Below, one piece after another: positions 49,451 to 61,200 of a stretch of DNA of 64,000 nt. Within the stretch, counting starts at the first letter, position 1, and every line of letters begins with the position of its first letter. The notes under the pieces are model-generated. The model did not search any database. It was not told the DNA's origin and saw only the letters and a list, made by a program, of their open reading frames with translations. The stretch is from the NCBI GenBank assembly GCA_951802195.1, contig OX637627.1:372001-436000 (forward strand), written 5' to 3'. A program made the position numbers and the translations under genes. This DNA is from Tausonia pullulans (taxonomy: Eukaryota; Basidiomycota; Tremellomycetes; Cystofilobasidiales; Mrakiaceae).

Positions 49451-49953
49451 GCCGTTCTAGGAACGACGACGTCGAACCAGTATATGGGCAGCCCCGTACC
49501 GGTCGTTCGGACTTGATTAGAGGAGAGTAGCAGGGGAGGGAAGTTGCCTAGTTCTGTTGTAATAACCGGCTCTTTAGATAACGATCTCACATCTCAGCTT
49601 GCTTGGAGAGGGTAGAGGGGCATGGCATACAAGCTCCTCGCTGGAGTGGTCAACTCCGTGGCCCTTTTTCGAGTCTCGAGGTGGACGAGAGATAGAGCTG
49701 GATAATGCCTGCGTCTCACGCTCGAAGATAATGGCGGCGACATAGCCGTTGGCGCCTTGTTCGAGCAGAGACGACCACCTTTCCTCCCTTTAACGCGACT
49801 CAGCGTGGGAGCCTGCTGTAGACCTCTGTATTAGCCTCTGGTTGACCTCTCATATAGACGAGCGCTTGACAGCTTACCCTGCGGCCGTACTTCCAGTGAA
49901 AACGGCGCGCGCGTGTCGAACCTTTTCGCATGATCCGGCGTAGCCCAACAAGT
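49451..49953. other. Convergent intergenic region between TIM22 and the NFKBIL1-like gene
   Basis: 502 bases holding both 3' ends. No gene supported; no element recognised. Confidence 0.4.
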
Positions 49954-51384
49954 TCATCTCTCTGCCATAAGCTCCATGAGCACACGCGAGACCTGGGCGA
50001 CAGCCTCCTTGACGCGCCCCCTCTCGCCGTGCTTCTCCGAGACGCGATCGATGTGGCGGCCGAACTTGTCGCTGGGATGGTCACACGCAAGGAGCAGGTC
50101 AGTCTATGCCAGTCTCGAGTTATAAGACGCCCGTGCGAAACTTACGGGTGATATCTGGAATTAGCGACCGGCGACACTCGAAGTCAGTCAGGAGCGTTGC
50201 GCGGACCTTCGGTGAGAAAGACGCACCTTTTGATCGCCTCTCTCAGAACTTCCTTCCGTTTCTTCGCCCCCTCCTCAACCCCTAGCCCCATTAGCTCGTC
50301 TGCTGGGAGGAGGAACGCCCCTACCCGTCCCTTTGTAAGGTCGGAACCCTTGACCTCTTGTCCGTCAATTCGATGCACCGGCCATGGGATTGACCGGAAC
50401 TTGAGGCGCCCTTCCGCGCTGTCATCGCCACCACCAACAGTAGCCAGCAGCTTCGCCCACGCCTCCTCAAACGCCACCCTCTCCTCCCTGAACGCCTTCT
50501 CATGTTTCGCAGATCTTTGTGCAGCGAGTGCAGCGATCCGCTTAGCTTCAAGTTCCTCGGCAGCGGCTTTGGACGCAGCGAGACGGGCGGCCGTCGCTTC
50601 CGCTTCGGCGGCAAGACGCTCGGCGTGGGCGATTGAGGAGGCGTTCTTGCGACGGTACATCCCCTGACGGATGGTCTCTGCAAGGTGGGCAAGGGAGAGA
50701 AGGGGAATCAGCCCCAGAAGCGATGGATAGGGTAGTAAGATGTGTATCCGGGACCACTGACCTGCATATGAATCGTCATCGAGCCCTCCAAGCTCTTCGC
50801 CAGGTTCTTTCCAAACGTTACCCTCCCTAAAATAAAAAACGAAAGGTACGTCAACATTCCCACAGTAACATAAGTGTAAGCGGTACGGCATGCACCTCTC
50901 TCTCCATCGTTTCGGTATCGTCCCCGCGTATGGTTCGTCTCCCCATCCCAACCCAGTTCTATCGTCCCCCCCGTTCTCCCACAGATCAAACTCGGCGTAC
51001 CGCCCTTCATCCTGAGCAGCCAGATCCCTCAACTTCTGCTCAAATCGTTCGGCCTCGTACCGTGCGTCCTCGTCGAAAAGTCGGCTTGACGGTGGGTGTG
51101 GGCCCGGGGAGCGACTGCCCTCTCTCTCATGATGCCGACGCCGCCGGTCAGAGGAGTGACCGATATAATCGGAAGGGGATCCACCATGCTTGACGGATTT
51201 TCGTCTTGCTTTGGCGGCCTTGCGATAAGCCTTCTCCTCTCGCCGGGCGCGTTCTGAGGTGGTCTCCTTACTGAAGTGCGAGGAGGGCGGGTCAGGTCAG
51301 ATAATCTGAGTCGCCAGCGAAACCGGGTAACGTACGATGTGCGACGTACAGGTTGAGCTTAGACTTGGGGGAAGATGAAGGCAT
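49954..51384 (-). CDS. NF-kappa-B inhibitor-like protein 1 (NFKBIL1) family protein
   Basis: Relative of NFKBIL1, a nuclear protein linked to splicing; its role in fungi is unknown. The start ATG is 51384 (MPSSSPKSKLNLY). The body is rich in charged helices (RARREEKAYRKAAKARR, then EDARYEAERFEQKLRDLAAQ). A coiled-coil-like Ala/Glu/Lys region lies near 50480-50650 (HEKAFREERVAFEEAWAKLL). The conserved C-terminus has the block FRSIPWPVH, REAIKRYHPDKFGRHIDRVS, then VKEAVAQVSRVLMELMAER with TGA at 49954-49956. The IPWP...HPD-x-F arrangement is the NFKBIL1 hallmark and resembles half of a J-domain. The YHP part is carried by a 9-nt micro-exon (50146-50154). Splicing of the first intron (near 51340-51255) has two possible donors. 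Ankyrin repeats of the animal protein are not seen. Confidence 0.75.
50146..50154 (-). other. 9-nt micro-exon in the NFKBIL1-like gene
   Basis: On the - strand the sequence ATATCACCC is bounded by ttccag upstream and gtaag downstream. With the flanking exons (ending at 50227 and starting at 50071) it restores the frame AAAAG+ATATCACCC+CGACAAG, giving KRYHPDK. Skipping it would delete the HPD-like signature residues and leave the frame intact. Confidence 0.8.
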
Positions 51385-51733
51385 GCGGGCTAGCGTCCGT
51401 GGCCGCTGCTGACGGTGGGACCGAAGACACGAGATAGTGGAGGTTGGAAGAGAGAGTGTTCGAGACACATGACGCGTCGAGGGCTTGGTGTCGCCCTTGA
51501 CGACCACAGTCCAGCTGAAGATGCACAGAATCTTGATCAGACGTCATCTACAAGTGTGCAACAGATTAAGGAGAGCGAGAAAGTGTCGGACTTTGAGCGC
51601 AGTCGACGTCACTCCACGCGCAACGGAGACATTGTAGTCGTCGCGTCCAACCTGTCTGTCTCTTTCTCTTTCTGTCCTTTGACCGTCAGCCTCCCTTCAT
51701 CCTTGTCTGCCTTCCTGGACAAGGCTCTGCCCG
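51385..51733. promoter_or_regulatory. Bidirectional promoter region, NFKBIL1-like (-) and AlkB-like (+)
   Basis: 349 bp between divergent start codons. No gene and no clear TATA box. Confidence 0.5.
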
Positions 51734-52665
51734 ATGTCCTCTCCGGCTTCGTCGTCATCTCTTTTCGGGTCCTCCCCGCCGCCATCGCCCTCGCCCGATC
51801 CCCTTTTCAGTGACGATGCAGTTCCTGTCGCTTCCCTCTCCCCGCCCTCGATCTCAGGGCTCACCCTCCTCCCCTTCCGCCTGCCTGAGACGTTCTCCTC
51901 CTCACTCCTTCGCTCCGCCGGGCAGGCTGGCCTCTTCAGCGCCGGCGACCAGAGCATGCTTTTCTTTGGCTCTGGTCAGCCCGCCCCGTTTCTCGCCAGC
52001 TTCATCGAGGCACTCGGCGAGTGGTCCAAGCCTCAAATGGACGAAGACCTTTGGAGTAGGGCTTTTAGTAGCTTCGAGAAGGACGGGACTACACCAAGAA
52101 GAAGACAGTGTATATGGAACCGTTATAGACCAGGAGTGAGTTCTCTTCGTTTAGGTTCGCTCGGATGCGTCTCACCATGGCCCCATTCTAATCTCGTCTG
52201 CCTTTTCTTCATAAGGAAGGCATCAGCCCACACGTAGATCTCCCCCATAGGTATGGCTCGCCCATTGTATCAGTCTCCTTTCTGTCGGGGACGACCTTCC
52301 TCCTCCGACGTGCGGCGAGTGCGCGGACGGCAAGCTCCGATGAGTCTTCAAGGGAGGAGAGACGGTTTTGGCTCGAAGCGGGAAGCATACTCGTGATGGA
52401 CGGTGAGAGCAGGTGGGAATGGGAGCATGGGATTGAGGCAAGTGGCGAAACCGAAGGGGACAGCTTGAGTCGCCGTCGACGTATTGATTATCGCTGACAG
52501 ATGTTCTATCGATTGCAGCCCAGACAGGGCGACTTTGTCGAGGATCCTGACGCTGACGAGGGCAAGTCATGGAGAGGCCGTGGGCCCAGGATCAGCTTGA
52601 CGCTTCGGTGGATGAAGGAGGGCGGCGACGTTGTCGGTGATACCACCGGCGAAGCGGGGCCGTGA
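51734..52665 (+). CDS. AlkB-family Fe(II)/2-oxoglutarate dioxygenase
   Basis: Predicted oxidative demethylase of nucleic acids or protein. The start ATG at 51734 is followed by a Ser/Pro-rich leader, then LPETFSSSLLRSAGQAGLF. After the first intron (about 52137-52215) the catalytic core appears: YRPGEGISPHVDLPHRYGSP holds the iron-binding H-x-D, IVSVSFLSGTTFLLRR is the next strand, GSILVMDGESRWEWEHGI carries the distal His, and RISLTLRWM carries the 2-oxoglutarate-binding Arg. A short intron (about 52477-52523) before PRQGDFVEDPDADEG is needed to avoid a stop. TGA is 52663-52665. About 260 residues, three exons. All catalytic residues are present. The PGEGI..H-x-D spacing is nearest to ALKBH8-type domains, but the substrate cannot be deduced. 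Confidence 0.87.
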
Positions 52666-53148
52666 ACGCGTGAGTGTGTTGCTGTGCCGTGGATGCATCA
52701 TCGTTCCGTTCAGTGGGCGCTGACTCATAGAAACGTCTACGTCGTCTCTGCATATCCTTTCGGCAGGATGGGATGGCGGAGCATTATGGCGAGGCGAGAG
52801 AAACACGCAGGCAGAGCAGCGGGGCGGCGGCGGCACTGAACTCAAGCCAGCCGGCCGGCGACGCGTGGCCTCCCCTCTTGTGCTCCCGCATCGGTCGCTT
52901 GATTTCGCTTCCTTGCGCAGCGTCCCGCCGCCGACGTCTTATGAACACATCGCTGCCGAGCTGTCGCGTCCCTCGGTCTCGTATGTGTTCGGCAGACGGC
53001 CGTCTATCCCTCTTGCCGTCTCCGGTTCGGTGCAACGTCCCGTTAAAACAGATCAACAGCGACTGCCTGTCTCCGTCCAACCAACACATCTACATCAACA
53101 ACAAACCTTTGCACCTTATCAAACCTCCCCCCAATCCCCTGCCTTCCA
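52666..53148. other. Intergenic region between AlkB-like and the Pro-rich membrane protein
   Basis: 482 bases with open frames of no protein character. Contains the promoter of the gene at 53149, C-rich near its 3' end. Confidence 0.4.
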
Positions 53149-53976
53149 ATGATCCCGACCCGCCCTTCCACTTACTGGGGCCACCCCTACCCCTACGGCC
53201 CTCCCCCTCCCCCTCCTCCGCCTGCCGCCGCCCCCGTTCCTCCTCCCATCTACCACCACACCTACGAGCGGGGCTTCTCTCGAGGCCGCCGTGGCGGAGG
53301 CTCTCGCCTTGTCTGGGTCAGTGGCCGCCGTCGTCGTCAAATTCTTCCACCTCTCTCCTGTCGCTCCTTGTTCGGTACTGACATCCGTTTCTCCGTTGTA
53401 GTTCGGCCTCGGCTCGCTCTTTACCCTATGGTGGATCAAGAGCAAGTCTGACCACCACGGCCGCCCTCGTCAAATCGGCTGGACGTGCTCCACTTCCGAG
53501 ATGAACTCGGCGTCCGCTCACAACGACGCCAACAAGGAAGTGGAGCAGGAGCCCAAGTCTCGCGAACTCAAGTTCAGTGATTGGAAGCGTGCGCACTTCG
53601 GCCGCTCCGCGGTCGGTGAGAAGGACCAGGAGAGGCAGCAGCGCGAGCAACCGCAGTCCTCGTCTGCGCCCTCCGTTGCTACGGCGCCCGACGACGTTCG
53701 TTCCCTCGCCCTACTGTGCTTCTCTTTGAATCAATGCTGATGGGGTTTCCCAACTCCTCCCAGAAGAGGCGAGTCCACGACGAGCACGAAGAGCTCAAGC
53801 AGAAGGCCTGGGAACTCGCCGGTGAGGGCCTCGATGGCCTCCTTCGCGGCCTCGAGACCCTCCGGGGCGAGCTCCGGCGCGCCAACCCCGACGGCTCTGG
53901 CCAGCAGGAGACGGAGACGGAGGAGATGCGGAAAAAGAGGAGGGACCAGGCGACGCCGGCGAGCTACTTCGGTTGA
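53149..53976 (+). CDS. Uncharacterised single-pass membrane protein with Pro-rich N-terminus
   Basis: Not recognised. The ATG at 53149 starts MIPTRPSTYWGHPYPYG, followed by an eight-proline run, a Gly/Arg-rich stretch (RGFSRGRRGGGSR) and one hydrophobic segment created by splicing (LVW joined to FGLGSLFTLWWIK after an intron at about 53317-53400). The remainder is hydrophilic and helical: SRELKFSDWKRAHFGR, then KRRVHDEHEELKQKAWELAG, LLRGLETLRGELRRANP, ending ATPASYFG with TGA 53974-53976. Three exons, about 210 residues. The single membrane pass followed by a coiled-coil-like tail suggests an anchored protein, perhaps mitochondrial, but nothing proves location. Confidence 0.75.
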
Positions 53977-54296
53977 AAGGCTCTCTCGATTCTCTGATGT
54001 TTGTTTACTTGTCTCCTCACTTTTGACTACTTCAATCAAATCTTCTGTTGCCCATTGGAAATCATCTGACTGTCGACGAGGGAAGCATGCAAGGTCATGG
54101 ATGACAAGGCCGAAAGCGAGCGGCGGGATGCGTAAAGCGAAACAACAGCGAGAGGAGGGAAAGTGGACGAAAGCACGACAAGCAGCGAATGAGTGGACCA
54201 AGAAAGATGCAAAAGGAGAAGCAAAGCACAAAGCGATGAGAAATAGAAGGGGAGGAGAGAGGTACACGAGGAACAGGGGAGGTGGGGGTGTGGCAA
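53977..54296. other. Convergent intergenic region
   Basis: 319 bases between the stop codons of the Pro-rich membrane protein and the deubiquitinase. A/G-rich on +. No gene supported. Confidence 0.4.
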
Positions 54297-56600
54297 CTAG
54301 AACTTCCTGCCGTGCTTGCCCCCTTTCCCTCCCTTGCCAGTCGTCACCAACCCGTAAGGGTCGTTCCTCGAATGGTTCTTCTTGTGCTTTTTCCCACTCT
54401 TGTGCAGGCCGTGCTTTTGATGCTGGTGGTGGGCGGCGCCGTTCATGGAGCGATTCGAAGTGTAGAGCGGGAAGGCCGCGGCAGCCGTTGCAGTCGAGGG
54501 CACCGTCGGGAGGGCGACGGTCGAGGGACGGATCGGGAGCGCAGGTGGACCAGCATCGTCGTCGTTGCTGTCCTCCTCCTCAGATGAATTGGCGTCCGAG
54601 AGCTTGCGCTTGCCGAGGGCCTTGGGCGAGAGAGCCGGCTGCTGCGTTTCTCCGATGGCGGCGGGCGCAGTCGGGAACATCGGCTCGACGAAGTGCTTCT
54701 GGGGCGACGAGGGCCCGGTGGCAGAGGACTTGACTGCAGGAAGCGACGAGTGGCCGTTTAGGCCGTTCACGACGTTAGGGAGCGTCGGCGGCGTGAAGGG
54801 GTTCTTGACCTTGTTGCTGCCGCTTGAACCGGCGATGGCGGACGCAAGATTGGCCTTGGCGTCACGTTGGTAGAAGAGGACGTAGGCATCCTTGAGGCCG
54901 AGAGGCGCCCGCTGGCCATTGCCGATCATGGCGACGTAATTGTCGTCGAACGAGTGCCAACGGCCGTCAGTCGAAACTGACCGAGCAGTGTAGTGGCCTG
55001 AGTGGGGTCCCCCACCAGAGTGGCAGACGACAGCGTAGAGCTTGTACTTGGCGCCGCCCTGACTCGGGGACATGTACGGCGAGATGTCGAACTTTTCTTC
55101 GTAGTGAATTTCACCGCCGATCTTGCCACCCATGGGCGTGAACCGCTTGAGGTGAATGACGAGCGTCTTGGGCGCCTCATGGACCGACATCTGCTTAGTG
55201 GCGTTGACGAGCGTCTTGCACCTGAAGTAGTCGGGCGTGAACATCAGTTTGAGTGCTGCCTCCGCCGCCACCGCAGACTAGAGACCGACAAACAACGAAC
55301 TTTTCACACTTGTACTTGTTTTGACCCTCAAGCTTGTCCACGGCGATAAACTTCTCAAACGCATTCCGGACGCTCTTGCAGCCGCGAACTTCGACGCTGA
55401 TGTCGAGGATGGCGTCGAACGTATCGCTAGGGTGGCCGCACTTGAGGCACGTCACACGCGAGCGGAGCTGACCGCCGAAGAGCTGGTGAATTGAGGTCGT
55501 GTACTTGAGCTCGGCGGGGATCTTGCTGTGAATGCGTGGAGGGTTCAGCGTTGGACGATGGTCAAGGGAGGGGGAATACGTACGCGATTGGACCGAACGG
55601 GTGCAGTTCGGCGTTCTGCATGGCGTCCGTGAGGAAGCGGAGGAACTCATGCGAATCCTCCTGGCGGCCTATCCGGAAGTGCTTGGCGATCTCTGAGGGG
55701 AGGCGCGTAGAGAGTGGGAGCAGAGGTCAGTTCAGCAGCCCTCTGCACGTCATCCTGTGCGTATGCGTCCTCCTAGACGCGTTTTCGACGATGGACTCAC
55801 TCCTCAGTGGGTTCGTGATGACTGAGGGCGTGTAAGACGCGTTCTGTTGTTCCCTGTCAAAGTGCCAGTGCCCGATGGCCCGCATGGCGCAGAGAGCGCA
55901 GAAGCCGCCATTCTTCGGGTCCGCCTTCACCGTGCCTGATGAAGATGGCAGTCAGCTACCAGCAGGCAACCTCAATGAACCAAGGCAGATGTAGGGACAA
56001 CCCACAGGCTGGTCCGTTGATATGGCTTTTGAGCAACGTCCAGAGGCCCGGAGTGTGAATGACCGCCTGGAGGACCGAGTTGAGATAGCACGTGTTGCCG
56101 ACGTTGTTGAAGCCGAGGCCAACCTTGCGTCGCGTCGGTGGGAAGCCGAGGGTGAGGGGGCCTTTGTAAAGAGCCTTGCTGTTGCCGGAGGCAGCGATGG
56201 AGGCATCCGGTCGTTGAGACTTCGGAGGCGTAGGAAGCGCCGAAGTCGACGCGACAGCCTGCTTCGCCTGGAAAGAGGAGCGATGAGGGAAGATGTCAAT
56301 ATATGGTCCGCCTCTACATCTAGGCTAACGACGCCTCCCGGACTGTCCCCAAAGAGCAGGGCAGCGGACGGGTCGTAACACAGGCGGGAAACTCACCGAG
56401 GGAGGAGGCGGGTTAACCTCAAGCCAGCCCTCTTTCGCGACGAGGCCGCTCCCGCCGAGCATGGACGTCTCCTGAAATTCGAGTGGCTCGGCGAGAAGTG
56501 TTCGGAGGGCATTGCTGTCCATGGAGGCGTTCCGGGAGAGAGAGAACGTCCCAGGCATGGTCGGACCAAACGTCGACGACGAGGTGACAGCGGCGGTCAT
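54297..56600 (-). CDS. Ubiquitin carboxyl-terminal hydrolase (USP36/USP42-like)
   Basis: Cysteine protease that removes ubiquitin. On the - strand the start ATG is 56600 ([17 protein letters not shown]). After a disordered leader the catalytic Cys box is [20 protein letters not shown] (near 56080-56140). Then come [15 protein letters not shown], the [16 protein letters not shown] box, a zinc ribbon ([12 protein letters not shown] ... NKYKCEKC) and [17 protein letters not shown]. The catalytic His box is [17 protein letters not shown], with HSFDDNYV and AYVLFYQRD. The C-terminal tail carries acidic ([19 protein letters not shown]) and very basic clusters ([14 protein letters not shown]) ending KHGRKF at 54297, suggesting nucleolar targeting. 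Around seven exons. Catalytic residues are complete. The USP36-like label rests on the core and basic tail. Confidence 0.92.
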
Positions 56601-57026
56601 CCGGGCGGGGTCCGAGAGTGTAAGAGGCGAGAGTGAAGACGGGTCTCTATGGACGTGGGCGAGGAGAGATGCTTTGGGCCAGCTCGAGAGCAAAAGGGAA
56701 CGTGTGGGGATTCGCCTGGGGATAATGCCGCTGACAATAGGGCGAGGTAAGCTCGGTGGTCGATGAGAGAAGGTCGCAAAGTTCAGGTCGAAAGGCGCGA
56801 ACTTGGAACGGCTCAGACAAAATCTCGCGCGCCAGACCTAACCGGGAGCTGCGGGGCCTGTCTCTTCACGCGCCGCCGCCCGTTCCGTTGCACGTATACA
56901 CATGAAGGCAGGGGTCATTCTTCGTCACGAGCGAGGCCATCAAACGTTCAATATTTTGAGGATGGAAGGAAGCGAACGACGCGCAAGCAGTTCACTCTCA
57001 AGCCACTTTCAAGGCAAGGGACCGCA
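56601..57026. other. Intergenic region between the deubiquitinase 5' end and COQ10 3' end
   Basis: 425 bases, no gene supported. Contains the deubiquitinase promoter. Confidence 0.4.
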
Positions 57027-57957
57027 TCATAATGATCGCTCCCCGTACAACTCCTGACACCGCTTCTCAAACGCCCGCACCATGAGCGGCGAGACCGTAC
57101 CAAAGAACATACCGGACGCCATGGCATACGCCGGGTTGTTGAACGAGTACCGAAGGTCGAGCGTGACCATCGTTGGCCGAGAGTCCTCCGCCGAGGGGGC
57201 ATTCGGGGAGGACGTCACTCGGGCGGGCGGACGGAAGGTCCCTGTTGCGCAAGAACACGACGAGAAAAGGGTTCAAGTTGTGATTATACGATGGAAGCAG
57301 ATCTAGGCGGACTTACAGGTTGTGACCAGGGTTTTGAAGAGAGGCGTCGATGACGCGGTCGCCTGTGGTGGTGGCAGGTCGTTATTCGTCAGCGACGCAG
57401 TCCACGAGGTCCTGCTCAAGCCAATGAACTTACCTCGACACTCTCAAATGGCCGGCCTTTGACCCGACTGACGTAGCCCTCGGAAAAGTTCATGAACGCG
57501 ACCTTGAGCTCGGCGTCGACCTCGAACGCCTCGTCGGGCCTGATTTTGGCAGCTGAGACGACGGAGGAGGACGTGCAAAAGGGGAGAAAGGCCGAATATG
57601 AAGGGACATTGGCAACGACGGAGTAAAGCTCTCGGGGCGAGTAGCTGGTCGAGGAGACCATCATGACAAGTGACAGGTAGGGACAAGGCAACGCGACATG
57701 AGTTAGAAGGTCGATCAGCTTGGATGCCGTGCTCTCTTCGCTCGCCCGCGAACTCACGGGAGGATTTTCTCCTCCGTATATATCTCCTCTTCTCCATCGC
57801 TCCCACCGCTTCCACCACTCCCGCCCAAGAGGTTCGGGATGTTGAAGAAGGCGCGACGCGATAGCGCAGTGGTTGAGCTTGACGGGCGAAGAACAGGGAG
57901 GGAGGTGGAGGCCGCCCGGATAGCAGGGGCCATCAGGAGATTAACGCGAGGAGACAT
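57027..57957 (-). CDS. COQ10: Coenzyme Q-binding protein COQ10, mitochondrial
   Basis: START-like lipid-binding protein needed for coenzyme Q function in the respiratory chain. The start ATG at 57957 gives a mitochondrial-type leader rich in Arg, Ser and Ala (APAIRAAS, ALSRRAFFNIPNLLGG). A glycine linker and EEEIYTEEKILP follow. After an intron near 57760-57690 come YSPRELYSVVANVPSYSAFL and PFCTSSSVVSA, which is the family signature near the N-terminus of the domain. The later exons give VDAELKVAFMNFSEGYVSRV, VTLDLRYSFNNPAYAMASGM, and FEKRCQELYGERSL with TGA at 57027-57029. About five exons. The pattern FxYxFxNPxY near the end is typical of COQ10. Complete. Confidence 0.93.
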
Positions 57958-58275
57958 GGCGGTTTTGGTGCTGCTGATGAGCTGGAAGTGGTAGATGGCC
58001 GCAAGAGCGGGCAAGAGAGGGGCAAGGGCGTGGGAGTTGGGCGCAAGGAAGGCCAGAGCGCGGACGCGCTTTCACGCGATTGGAGCTGCCAGACAGCAAC
58101 ATGCCTGTCCAAGCCTATCGCTAGGGAAAGGTCGTGGGCTTCCTCTATTCAGACATCTATCGGGAGTAGCACCAAGGATTTGAAGTGTCCAACATTTGTC
58201 CCCTGCCCATCCCGGTACGCCCCCCCCAGTCATTGGGGCGTAAGAAGGAAGTCGTTCGAGAGTCACGCAGACTCT
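57958..58275. other. Intergenic region between COQ10 and TBCD
   Basis: 317 bases between two tandem - strand genes, holding the COQ10 promoter and the TBCD 3' flank. No gene supported. Confidence 0.4.
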
Positions 58276-61200
58276 TTATGTCCCACCACCGACACTCTCC
58301 AAAAGTAGCCGAACCACTTCGCTCGCCTCTGTCTCAGTGCCATCGGATGTCCTGAAAATAAGAGGAAACGATGTCGGCAGAAAGAAGGAAAGACAACAGC
58401 TCATGCTGGTCAATGACTGACCAGTTCGTTGAGAGAAGGACATCCTCGATCTCGTCAGTGTTTGGGAAGTCTACGGTTTGTAGGACCATGTAGAGCTGCT
58501 CAGCCGTCGCGGATCGGACCTGAGAGAGGGATAACATAGTCAGAAATCCTTCATAAGGATTCCAAAGGAGAAGGAGAACGCGAAGGAGACGGACAGTAGG
58601 GAATCGGTGGTTAAGCAGATCCGGAAGTCGGCTTGTTGCTTCCACTGCGCACGAAGGAAGGCTGATCATCCCGGTGATGCTGCGACGAGGCGGGGCCATC
58701 TTCAGTCCAGAAGATAGCATGCACACGAGATACCGACCGGGAGGCTCACATCTTCATTGAGCTAGTCACTCGCTGAACGTTGCGGATCCGGGCGAGGTCT
58801 TTACAGGCCGTCGCAAAGACCGCACGAACGCTGGGCGCGAAAAGGCGAAAAGGGGTCAGAGGAAGATCAGCGATCTATATAGACAAGCAGAGAGGCTAGA
58901 AGAGACGACGACGACTTACGCCGCTTTCCCGCTCGCCGTCGCGTTGAGCCTCGCCAGGTCACCATCCTCGAAAAGAAGGACAAGCGTGTCGAGAACGGGG
59001 ATAAATACTCGGTTAAGCGTAACATTTGTTGTGGCGATATCAACGAGAGTCCGGACGATCGTCAGGAGGGATGCCTCGTTGGGGGAAAGGGACGTCGCGG
59101 GGAGGGAGGAGAGGTAGGCGAGGAAGGATCGAGCTGCGATTCGGGTCTGTGAAGAGTGGAAAGAACCACGCTGTCAGTACTTCCCAACAAGACGGATAGT
59201 TAAATACGAACCGAGCCTTCTGAGCCGCTCCCGATTCGAAGCGTCAGTCCCTCGAGGACGGGCCGTCGGAGGAGAGGATGGCCTATGAGGGGGACGATGC
59301 GAGGGAAGACGCTTGCGGCCTCCTGCCATCGAACTGGCTCCGGTCTGCCAAACCGATGAAACAGAATCAGCGGACCTGAAAGCGTCTCAAAGTATGTCCT
59401 CAACTTACTCCTCAAACAGTGCTTCGAGTAACAGCCGACCCGGCAGTTCCCACTGTCCGCCAGCCGACTTTTCCGCGACCAGTCTCCCCAACGCCTCACC
59501 CGCGACCTTCCTCACACCGTCGATCCTCTCCGCAGCAAGTTTGACAACCTTACTGAGAATACCATGATAAGTCTGGACGTTGAGCCACTTCTGCGGCTCC
59601 GGCTCGGCGAGGATGGATCTGACGAGCGAGGTGGAGCCTCGGATGACGGCCATGCGGACCCACGAACCGACGTCGCCACGCTGGTCTGTTGTGTAGTCAT
59701 CAAGGCCGCGGGAGAGAGCGGCGAATATGCGGATGAAGAGGGGCGGATCAAACGCTACAGGCATGGGTGGGTCAGTCATCGCGCGTCTTTGTGCAATTAA
59801 AACGGGCTAAGACGCACCAGGAAGCAGTCGGACCTCGGGACGGGAGACGATGGAGCAAATGGCCTCGAAAGCGTTACGGCGGACCTCGACGTCTAGCACA
59901 TAGTCTTTGCCCTAGAGTGAGGATAGAATAGCGAGTCAGTCAAAAATCTGCTGTGTCTGTTGCGTTGCCCAACAAGGGACGTACTCCAGGCTCAACAATG
60001 TCGAGAAGACGACGAACGGCCTCGTCCGATCCCTGGGTCTTGGAGTAGTTTATTGAGCCAAGAACCCTTGCAATCGTTTGCTGAAGAACTGTGTTGAACG
60101 TCTTGAGCTGAGACAACAGAGTGCTAAGCCGAAAGAGAGCGAAGGTCAGCTCAGAGATCAGCCCAAATGTAGACTGACCGCAAACTCATCTGTTGACATC
60201 CTCTCCGGCATCCACAACGGAGCTAACACTCGCCCAGAGCCTCGCGACGGCCTCTTGGGTCTCCTCCGCGCGGCTCTTTAGGGAAAGATCGGCGATGTTA
60301 CGCCACACGGGCTCGAGCTCTGGGTCCGCAAGCGAGCTCAGGGTCGCCGAGTGGGCGATGAGCTGACAAGCGGCCGCGAGATGCTGATCGGCGGAGAAGG
60401 ACTTGAACGTCGCGGGTCGTACACAAGTGACAGAGGCGAAGATCTGGAGGCAAGGAGGGTCAGTTGCCTGAAATCGATGAGACGAAATGACGAGGAGCAA
60501 GCCGGGACTCACCCTGGCGCGCAGGTCTCGCTCGGGAGATGAGGGCGTCGCAACATAGGACGCTGCGAGCTGGCCTAGAGCGATGAGAATGCCGTGGGTC
60601 CACGTCGAGTCCATTGTTCCGAGATCGCCAATCTGTTCGTTCAAGCGACGGTTTAGAGTCAGCGAGCTGGGCGACGCTCAGCCGTACCATGACTGACCAG
60701 CTGATCGACCATGTTCGGTCCCAAGGTTTCATCCCTATTTATCTCGACGAGAGCCCGAAGCGAAGCGGCGCCGAGGACGCGCATCTCCTTGTCCCAATGG
60801 CGGAGCGTCGTCCGGCTGTAGTGCTCGAGGAGGAAAGAGCGGTAGACGTCGTGCCTTAGAGATCATATGTCAACCTCTGTGGCCGAAAGGAGAGCTGTCC
60901 GCGGCAGACTTACTGGGCGACTGCGGGAGCAGAGGAGAGGAAGGCGACCCGCCTCACGCTAACGGCATAAAAGTCAGTGAGGACGAGGACATCGATGCCA
61001 TGTGGGAAGAGGCCCTATAGTGGGATAGGTGGTCAGAAACGCCTCGTTAACACTAGCCGACCCGCCAACCAACCCAAGTGAACGTACCATCCGTCCGACG
61101 TTCTCCTGGAACGCTGCACTGCCTGCCCGTCGAATGCTGACCTCCCTGTCCGCGACAGCGAGAGCGACACTCTGCCTTGCCAAGGCTAGTGCGTGAGGGG

